A program made the position numbers and the translations under genes. From Marinobacter nauticus (GTDB lineage Bacteria; Pseudomonadota; Gammaproteobacteria; Enterobacterales; Shewanellaceae), in assembly GCF_019801015.1 (NCBI RefSeq), contig NZ_JAHVJZ010000003.1, forward strand, positions 310,001-374,000: a stretch of 64,000 nt of DNA, given 5' to 3'. Every line of letters begins with the position of its first letter. Position 1 is the stretch's first letter. The notes below the pieces were generated by a model that saw only the letters and a program-made list of their open reading frames with translations, did no database searches and was not told the DNA's origin. Shown in pieces: positions 58,652 through 64,000 of this stretch.

Positions 58652-60154
58652 TCAGGCGTCCTCGCCGAACCAGCAGATGTTACGCGCGGCCATGATCAGG
58701 TCGCCCGCTTTCTCTTCGCTCAGTTCTTCGATGTCGCTCAGATCGTCAATGCCCTGATCCGCCAGATCTTCGAGAGTCACCACACCGCGGCTGGCCAGTA
58801 CGTAGGCCAGGTGGCGCTCCATCCCCTCAAGGTTCAGCAGGTCCTCTGCCGGCTCGGCGCCGTCCAGGGCCTCTTCAGAAGCCAGAGCACGGGTGGTCAG
58901 GGCTGCCTTAGCACGCTCACGCAGCGCTTCAACAGTCTCTTCATCCAGACCCTCAATCTCCAGCAGCTCGTTAACCGGTACGTAGGCGATCTCTTCCAGG
59001 CTGGTAAAGCCCTCATCCACCAACACCTCAGCAAACTCGTCGTCGATGTCCAGAGACTCAACAAACTGGTCTACCAGCTTGGCGGATTCCGCCTGATGCT
59101 TCTCCTGCATCTCATCAGTGGTCATGACGTTCAGCTCCCAACCGGTTACCTGGGAAGCCAGACGTACGTTCTGACCGTTACGGCCGATAGCCTGAGCCAG
59201 GCTGTCCTTCTCGACCGCAACATCCATGGACCTGGCGTCTTCGTCTACCACGATGGAGGAGACGTCAGCCGGTGCCATGGCGTTGATCACGTACTGCGCA
59301 GTGTTGTCATTCCACAGCACGATATCGATACGCTCACCACCCAGTTCGCCGGAAACGGCCTGAACACGGGCGCCACGCATACCTACACAAGCGCCAACAG
59401 GGTCGATGCGCTTGTCGTTGCTCTTCACCGCGATTTTCGCGCGGGAACCCGGATCACGGGCAGCGCCCACGATCTCGATCATCTCTTCGCCAATCTCCGG
59501 CACTTCGATGCGGAACAGTTCGATCAGCATCTCCGGACGGGTGCGGGACAGGAACAGCTGAGAGCCGCGGGACTCCAGACGTACGGAGTGCAGCAGCGCA
59601 CGAACGCGGTCACCCGGACGGAAGTTTTCACGGGGCAGCATCTCTTCGCGGAACAGGATGGCGTCCGCGTTGTTGCCCAGATCCACAATCACGGAATCAC
59701 GGTTCACTTTCTTCACCACACCGGTGATCAGCTCGCCCTCTTTGTCCTTGAACTGCTCAACCACCTGAGCGCGCTCAGCTTCGCGCACTTTCTGCACGAT
59801 AACCTGCTTGGCGGTCTGGGTGGTGATGCGGTCAAAGGTGATGGATTCGATTTGCTCTTCAACAAAATCGCCCACCTCAATGGTCTCATCCTCTTCCATC
59901 GCGCGAGCGGCAGACAGGTAAACCTGACGAGTCGGGACTTCCATCTCGGCGTCGTCTTCGATCACTTCCCAACGACGGAAGGTGTCGAATTCGCCGGTAC
60001 GCTGATCGATAGCAACGCGCACGTCGATCTCGATCTCGTACTTTTTCTTGGTTGCGGTCGCCAGGGCAAACTCCAGCGCCTCAAAAATTTTCTCCCGGGG
60101 CACTGCCTTCTCGTTGGACACCGCCTCGGCTACTAACAGGATCTCTTTGCTCAT
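58652..60154 (-). CDS. nusA: Transcription termination/antitermination factor NusA
   Basis: Binds RNA polymerase and nascent RNA to control pausing and termination. The 500-residue protein has the N-terminal RNAP-binding domain (to about 125), S1 (about 135-200), tandem KH domains (about 205-345; [14 protein letters not shown] is the KH1 GXXG loop) and two C-terminal acidic-repeat domains (about 365-495). Second gene after rimP, with a 27-base gap. In E. coli NusA autoregulates this operon, and the leader here is rich in hairpins. Confidence 0.97.
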   Translation of the reverse strand: MSKEILLVAEAVSNEKAVPREKIFEALEFALATATKKKYEIEIDVRVAIDQRTGEFDTFRRWEVIEDDAEMEVPTRQVYLSAARAMEEDETIEVGDFVEEQIESITFDRITTQTAKQVIVQKVREAERAQVVEQFKDKEGELITGVVKKVNRDSVIVDLGNNADAILFREEMLPRENFRPGDRVRALLHSVRLESRGSQLFLSRTRPEMLIELFRIEVPEIGEEMIEIVGAARDPGSRAKIAVKSNDKRIDPVGACVGMRGARVQAVSGELGGERIDIVLWNDNTAQYVINAMAPADVSSIVVDEDARSMDVAVEKDSLAQAIGRNGQNVRLASQVTGWELNVMTTDEMQEKHQAESAKLVDQFVESLDIDDEFAEVLVDEGFTSLEEIAYVPVNELLEIEGLDEETVEALRERAKAALTTRALASEEALDGAEPAEDLLNLEGMERHLAYVLASRGVVTLEDLADQGIDDLSDIEELSEEKAGDLIMAARNICWFGEDA

Positions 60155-60181
60155 TGTCAGCCTCGTTTCACCCTGAAATCA

Positions 60182-60637
60182 TTAAAACTTATGGATCACA
60201 TGGGCTTTCTGCACGTTGGGCAGGGCCACTACCTGATCTTTCTCATTGTGTCGCAGTGTCACCATGTCGCCTTCAACAGCAACAATTTCTCCCTGCCACT
60301 TCCGCTTTCCTTCCATGGGCATGTTCAGCACCACGACCGCTTCGCTACCCATGTAGCGCTGGTAGTGTTCCACGGTAAACAGAGGCCGATCCAGCCCGGG
60401 AGAAGAGACCTCCAGGTTGTATTCGGTGGTGATGGGATCTTCCACATCCAGCACCGCGCCAACCTGGCGGCTGACGGCAGCACAGTCATCAACTGTGATG
60501 CCGTTCTCATGTTCGATAAACAGACGCAGAGTGGAGTGGTTACCAGCACGAACGTACTGAATACCCCACAGTTCGTAACCAAGCGCCTCGACTGGCTCTC
60601 TCAGCATCTCAGTCAGGCGCTGTTCCATTGTTGACAT
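60182..60637 (-). CDS. rimP: Ribosome maturation factor RimP
   Basis: Assists 30S assembly. The 151-residue protein has the RimP N-terminal domain with [14 protein letters not shown] and the C-terminal Sm-like domain (about 90-150). The ATG at 60637 is chosen because GGGG lies 6 bases upstream and the [20 protein letters not shown] opening matches E. coli. First protein gene of the nusA operon, following the initiator tRNA as in E. coli. Confidence 0.95.
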   Translation of the reverse strand: MSTMEQRLTEMLREPVEALGYELWGIQYVRAGNHSTLRLFIEHENGITVDDCAAVSRQVGAVLDVEDPITTEYNLEVSSPGLDRPLFTVEHYQRYMGSEAVVVLNMPMEGKRKWQGEIVAVEGDMVTLRHNEKDQVVALPNVQKAHVIHKF

Positions 60638-60655
60638 GGGTTTCCCCTCTAAAAC

Positions 60656-60677
60656 AAAAAAAGGGCTATAAAGCCCA
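60656..60677 (-). terminator. Terminator-like hairpin just upstream of rimP
   Basis: Minus-strand GGGCT-TTAT-AGCCC (60676-60672 with 60667-60663) followed by seven T residues, ending about 19 bases before the rimP ATG. The stem is only 5 bp, so it may act as an attenuator rather than a full terminator. Confidence 0.5.
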
Positions 60678-60721
60678 GTCACCCGACTATCTAGGATAGC
60701 CAAACCCAAGAGTACAGATAA

Positions 60722-60750
60722 CAAAAAACCCCGGTTGAAAACGGGGCTTT
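60722..60750 (-). terminator. Intrinsic terminator after initiator tRNA leader
   Basis: Minus-strand stem CCCCG / CGGGG extended by A-T and G-T pairs (60742-60749 with 60727-60733) with a run of six T residues. It sits between tRNA-fMet and rimP, the same position as a terminator in the E. coli metY-rimP interval. Confidence 0.7.
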
Positions 60751-60968
60751 AAGATGACTGAACCCTGTCCTGATGCGCTGTGCGCATCGGCAATCCCTTG
60801 GGATTTGCCACCGTCCTCGCCACGGTTTCGATGTCGAATTCGACAAGGCTCTAAGGCCGCGAGGCGATACCGGAACCGGGCAGTCAGGTTTCGATATCGG
60901 TGTTATCCATTTTCCGTCTTCAGCAGAGCAGCGGCTGAAGATGGGAACGCCTGAACGTTCATGGAAAG
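60751..60968 (-). ncRNA. Candidate structured tRNA 3' spacer RNA
   Basis: This 218-base stretch lies between tRNA-fMet and a terminator and is covered by inverted repeats: GATGCGC/GCGCATC (60772-60788), GGCAATCCC/GGGATTTGCC (60789-60809), CCGT/ACGG (60811-60824), the palindrome TGTCGAATTCGACA (60832-60845) and CTTCAGC/GCTGAAG (60918-60940). On the minus-strand transcript they would fold as a chain of hairpins. Release of the tRNA 3' end would leave a 3' spacer RNA ending at the terminator, like known tRNA-derived spacer sRNAs. No coding frame is convincing on either strand. An ncRNA is only a hypothesis. Confidence 0.3.
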
Positions 60969-61045
<77 letters not shown>

Positions 61046-61060
61046 TCAAAGTCGGCGACC

Positions 61061-61089
61061 AGTATACCCAGATGGCTATCCTGACGCAA
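61061..61089 (-). promoter_or_regulatory. Promoter of metY-rimP-nusA operon
   Basis: Minus-strand TTGCGT (61089-61084), a 17-base spacer and TATACT (61066-61061), followed by a GC-rich discriminator and tRNA-fMet 16 bases downstream. Confidence 0.7.
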
Positions 61090-61129
61090 TATTTTGACTG
61101 AGAACCGGACGTTCCAATTCCCTTAAAAA

Positions 61130-61215
61130 TGGTGCCGAGAGCGGGACTTGAACCCGCACGAGCAATGCTCACCACCCCCTCAAGATGGCGTGTCTACCAA
61201 TTCCACCACCTCGGC
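61130..61215 (-). tRNA. leuU: tRNA-Leu (GAG)
   Basis: An 86-base class II tRNA with long variable arm and encoded CCA. The anticodon loop CTTGAGG reads GAG. Same position as leuU in E. coli, just downstream of secG. Confidence 0.96.
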
Positions 61216-61240
61216 ACAGAGTTACTGATTTTTAGTGTGC

Positions 61241-61558
61241 TCAGTTAGGCACATCACCAGCCGGGACATCGGCAGGCTGTTCCACCGCGGGAACGTTAAT
61301 TTCGTTCCACTCTTCGGTCGGCTGAGCGGAGTGGGAAGACATGCGACCCAGAACCAGACTCAGTACGAAGAACACGGTTGCCAAAATGGCAGTCGTGCGG
61401 CTCAGGAAGTTACCAGAACCACTGGAACCAAACAGAGTGGCAGACGCACCGGCACCGAAAGAAGCACCCATACCTGCACCCTGGCCCTGCTGAATCAGTA
61501 CCAGGCCAATAATGCCCAGTGCTACCAACAGGTATACAACCATCAGAATCTCGAACAT
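61241..61558 (-). CDS. secG: Preprotein translocase subunit SecG
   Basis: Small membrane subunit of SecYEG. The 105-residue protein has helices at about 3-22 and 53-72 joined by the conserved GQGAGMGASFGAGASATLFGSSGSGNFLSR loop region. The C-terminal 33 residues are acidic and Pro-rich. It is 6 bases after tpiA and 25 bases before tRNA-Leu, the order known in Shewanella and E. coli. Confidence 0.95.
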   Translation of the reverse strand: MFEILMVVYLLVALGIIGLVLIQQGQGAGMGASFGAGASATLFGSSGSGNFLSRTTAILATVFFVLSLVLGRMSSHSAQPTEEWNEINVPAVEQPADVPAGDVPN

Positions 61559-61564
61559 CTTCGC

Positions 61565-62347
61565 TCATTCCGCTTCTGAGGCGATGCGACACAGCGTAGT
61601 AAACTCGCTGGCATTCAAACTCGCACCGCCGACTAATCCACCGTCGACATCCGGCTGGGCGAACAGGTCAGCCGCATTACTGGCTTTCACACTGCCACCG
61701 TAGAGAATCCGAATATTCTCACCGATATAGGGCGACACTTCAGACAAACGCCGACGGATGTAAGCATGCACTTCCTGAGCTTGCTCAGGGGTGGCGCTCT
61801 TTCCGGTGCCAATGGCCCAGAGGGGCTCATAAGCAATCACCGCGTTATCGAAGGCCAGGGTTCCGTGTTTTTTAATGACGGCATCCAACTCTCCGGCAAT
61901 CACCTCAAAGGTGCGGTTCGCTTCGCGAGCCGGGAGGGATTCCCCAACACAGAGGATTGGGGTCAAACCCATCTTCTGCGCCATGGCGAATTTATCCGCC
62001 ACGATATCGCTGGTCTCCCCGTACATACGACGGCGTTCGGAGTGACCGATGATAACATAGTTGCAGCCGAATTCTTTAAGCATTTTCCCGGAGATTTCAC
62101 CGGTATAGGCGCCGAATTCGTGGTGACTGAGATTTTGGCCACCGAGCCTTACCAGGCAATCAGAAAGGGCTTCCCGATTTGCCTCGTGCAGCTTCTGCAC
62201 GCTGTCCAAGTAGATGCTTGGCGGACAGAGGACCACCTCAACGGAATCGTCCTTGAGCTGCTGAAACTTATCAAACAACTCGGTCGCCAGTTGCTGACTG
62301 CCATCCATTTTCCAGTTGGCTGCCACCATAGGGCGTCTCAGGGCCAT
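61565..62347 (-). CDS. tpiA: Triosephosphate isomerase
   Basis: Interconverts dihydroxyacetone phosphate and glyceraldehyde-3-phosphate in glycolysis. The 260-residue TIM barrel has the N-K active-site AANWKMDGS, the catalytic His in IIGHSERR, the Glu in VIAYEPLWAIGTGK and the phosphate loop GGS. The ATG at 62347 is chosen because AAGGAG is 6 bases upstream; an ATG two codons earlier abuts it. It has its own strong promoter. It would consume the glyceraldehyde-3-phosphate that DeoC yields, although any link is only metabolic. Confidence 0.97.
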   Translation of the reverse strand: MALRRPMVAANWKMDGSQQLATELFDKFQQLKDDSVEVVLCPPSIYLDSVQKLHEANREALSDCLVRLGGQNLSHHEFGAYTGEISGKMLKEFGCNYVIIGHSERRRMYGETSDIVADKFAMAQKMGLTPILCVGESLPAREANRTFEVIAGELDAVIKKHGTLAFDNAVIAYEPLWAIGTGKSATPEQAQEVHAYIRRRLSEVSPYIGENIRILYGGSVKASNAADLFAQPDVDGGLVGGASLNASEFTTLCRIASEAE

Positions 62348-62373
62348 ATGCATCTCCTTCGAAAGCGGGCGAG

Positions 62374-62402
62374 ATAATATCGAACTGCCCTAATACTGAC
62401 AA
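62374..62402 (-). promoter_or_regulatory. tpiA promoter
   Basis: Minus-strand TTGTCA (62402-62397), a 17-base spacer and TATTAT (62379-62374), about 30 bases before the tpiA start. Confidence 0.7.
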
Positions 62403-62471
62403 GGGCCAAGTTTAAGATTTCGCGCCATTTCGACGCGTTCGCTGAAACATTGCCCAATTAGCATGAATTCC

Positions 62472-62501
62472 CCCCGCCCAGGCTGTGAACAATGGGCGGG
62501 G
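62472..62501 (-). terminator. Hairpin between folP and tpiA
   Basis: A 9-bp perfect stem (62472-62480 with 62493-62501) with a 12-base loop lies 29 bases past the folP stop. No T-run follows, so it could terminate weakly or mark the scar where glmM is missing. Confidence 0.4.
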
Positions 62502-62529
62502 ACTCACCATCCGAACCTTCCGATCTGGC

Positions 62530-63366
62530 TCAGCGGTGCTGCTGGGTCGCCTGCCAGACCATCAGGGCGTCACGCATCGGCGCGACATCATGCACCCGAA
62601 CAATCTGAGCGCCCTGCTGCACCGCCAGCAATGACGCAACGACACTGCCAACGGCACGATCTGCCACCGGGCGCTCCAGCAGGTCCCCAATCATTCTCTT
62701 TCGGGACAATCCGATCAACAACGGCAGGTCCATTTTTTGAAGCGGGGCCAGGTCAGCCAGCAGACGATAGTTGTGTTCCAGCGTTTTGCCAAAGCCAAAT
62801 CCCGGATCCAGGATCAGTCTCTGCCGTCCGATACCAACGGATTCACAGGCGGCGATCCGTTCGTTCAGAAAGGCCGCGATTTCCCCAAACAGGTCCTGGT
62901 AATGCGGCGCGGCCTGCATGGTGCGTGGCTGCCCCTGCATATGCATCAGGCAGATCAGCGCTTCGGTTTCTGCGGCCGCTTCCAGAGCGCCGGGCTCCCG
63001 CAGCGCCCGCACATCATTGATGATGTCGGCACCGGCACGGACGGCCTGGCGCATCACCTCCGGTTTGGAGGTGTCGATGGAGATCAGAATTTCATCATCA
63101 AGCTGTGCCCTTAAGGCCTGGATAACCGGGATGGTTCTGGCCAGCTCCTCTTCCAGGGCAACATCGGCAGCACCGGGCCGGGTGGACTCCCCGCCAATGT
63201 CCAGAATGGTGGCCCCTTCGGCCACCAGTTGCAGGCCGTGTTCAACGGCGGCGTCACGCTGATGATGATGGCCGCCATCAGAGAAGGAATCTGGGGTCAC
63301 ATTAACGATACCCATAATCTGGGGGACGGACAGGTCCAGTGTCCGGGCGCCACAGCTCAACTTCAT
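62530..63366 (-). CDS. folP: Dihydropteroate synthase
   Basis: Folate synthesis enzyme joining p-aminobenzoate to the pterin, and the target of sulfonamides. The 278-residue TIM barrel has GIVNVTPDSFSDGG, DIGGESTRPG, NDVRAL and FGFGKTLEHNYRLL. It follows ftsH as in E. coli. The ATG at 63366 is directly preceded by GGGG/AGGAG-like sequence. glmM, which normally follows it, is absent here. Confidence 0.96.
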   Translation of the reverse strand: MKLSCGARTLDLSVPQIMGIVNVTPDSFSDGGHHHQRDAAVEHGLQLVAEGATILDIGGESTRPGAADVALEEELARTIPVIQALRAQLDDEILISIDTSKPEVMRQAVRAGADIINDVRALREPGALEAAAETEALICLMHMQGQPRTMQAAPHYQDLFGEIAAFLNERIAACESVGIGRQRLILDPGFGFGKTLEHNYRLLADLAPLQKMDLPLLIGLSRKRMIGDLLERPVADRAVGSVVASLLAVQQGAQIVRVHDVAPMRDALMVWQATQQHR

Positions 63367-63384
63367 GGGGGAAATCTCCTCAAA

Positions 63385-63412
63385 TAAAAAACCCCGCGAT
63401 GCGGGGTTTTTT
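63385..63412 (-). terminator. Intrinsic terminator after ftsH
   Basis: Stem AACCCCGC / GCGGGGTT with a 3-base loop and a T-run on the minus strand, about 15 bases past the ftsH stop and before folP. Confidence 0.85.
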
Positions 63413-63425
63413 CAATTACTAAGCC

Positions 63426-64000
63426 TTATTTGGCCGGGGCTTCGTTGCCTTTGTCCGCACTGGCGTCGGCTTTCACAGCGACCGGCTCTTCCGCCTGGGC
63501 TTCTGTGTCTTCAGCCGGCGCACCGCCAGTCGGCTTATCGCCGCCGGAGTCGCCTTCAGTCCAGTCTGCCGGCGGGCGAACCGGACGACGCTCCATCAGG
63601 TCGTCGATCTGCTTGGCGTCGATGGTTTCATACTTCATCAGCGCATCGGTCATGGAGTGCAGGATGTCCATGTTCTCGATCAGAATGGAGCGCGCCCGCT
63701 GATAGTTGCGGTCGATGAAGTCCTTCACCTCTTCGTCGATCATCTTCGCGGTTTCGTCGGACATGTGGCTGGCCTTGGCCATAGAGCGGCCCAGGAACAC
63801 CTCGCCGTCTTCCTCCGCGTAGTTCATCGGGCCCAGCTTCTCGGACAGACCCCACTGAGTCACCATCTTACGGGCGATTTCAGTGGCACGTTCGATGTCG
63901 TTGGAGGCACCGGTGGTGACCTTCTCATCACCGTAGATGATCTGCTCGGCAATTCGGCCACCGTACAGGCTGGAGATCATGGACTCCAGGTGCTGCTTGG
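63426..64000 (-). CDS. ftsH: ATP-dependent membrane protease FtsH (3' part)
   Basis: C-terminal part of the AAA+ zinc metalloprotease FtsH, cut by the window end at 64000 (the 5' two-thirds is missing). Visible are the helical peptidase region with [14 protein letters not shown] and [24 protein letters not shown], then [12 protein letters not shown], and a 60-residue acidic, Ala/Pro-rich tail beginning near [15 protein letters not shown]. The HExxH site lies outside the window. Start is not in view. Confidence 0.93.
   Translation of the reverse strand, partial: KQHLESMISSLYGGRIAEQIIYGDEKVTTGASNDIERATEIARKMVTQWGLSEKLGPMNYAEEDGEVFLGRSMAKASHMSDETAKMIDEEVKDFIDRNYQRARSILIENMDILHSMTDALMKYETIDAKQIDDLMERRPVRPPADWTEGDSGGDKPTGGAPAEDTEAQAEEPVAVKADASADKGNEAPAK

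Overview
The window is one stretch of gammaproteobacterial chromosome, GC-rich (roughly 60% by eye). Gene order and proteins match the Shewanella/Vibrio/Escherichia branch of the class. A Ferrimonas- or Shewanella-like marine member of the Alteromonadales is my best guess, but that is inference from gene content, not a measured placement. I see no prophage, insertion sequence, CRISPR array or plasmid functions. Almost everything is core, with two or three accessory patches.

Layout. 0-6 kb: prs, a secreted 5'-nucleotidase lipoprotein, then rplY-pth-ychF. 6.1-6.8 kb: a seven-gene tRNA operon (Met, Leu, Gln, Met, Gln, Gln, Gln) with a strong promoter and a terminator. 6.9-16 kb: an accessory block with a TonB-dependent copper receptor (oprC), a three-gene lipid-linked sugar transfer operon (gtrB-like, GT39, gtrA), a divergent response regulator/histidine kinase pair and an FUSC-family membrane protein. 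In E. coli this tRNA array lies directly beside ubiF and miaB, so the block looks like a lineage-specific insertion at a tRNA locus. 16-23 kb: ubiF, then miaB-ybeZ-ybeY-corC-lnt (tRNA thiolation, rRNA maturation, lipoprotein acylation). 23-28 kb: a 1618-residue secreted subtilase with a C-terminal sorting tail. 28-34.5 kb: spo0M, radA, a double PilZ protein, serB, ytjB.

34.7-41.3 kb is a nucleoside salvage region: deoCABD, the Tsx outer-membrane channel and the NupC transporter, all on the minus strand. Tsx and NupC import nucleosides, and DeoD/DeoA/DeoB/DeoC degrade them to bases and glyceraldehyde-3-phosphate plus acetaldehyde. The upstream regions carry CRP-like and CytR-like elements. 41.6-45.8 kb: a TatD nuclease with a tiny DUF5363 partner, a MarR regulator, and the tyrosine/homogentisate genes hmgA-fahA with a palindromic operator over the promoter. 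45.9-51 kb: prfC and a three-gene membrane module (AI-2E family, HlyD, DUF2955).

51-64 kb is the conserved translation/RNA-metabolism run, read leftward on the minus strand: ftsH (partial), folP, tpiA, secG, tRNA-Leu(GAG), initiator tRNA-Met, rimP, nusA, infB, rbfA, truB, rpsO, pnp, nlpI. Two features stand out. glmM is missing from its usual place between folP and tpiA, and tpiA has gained its own promoter. The leader between the initiator tRNA and rimP is a chain of inverted repeats followed by two terminator-like hairpins. The best candidates for new biology are that leader, the gtr/two-component block, the nupC inverted repeat and the hmgA operator.
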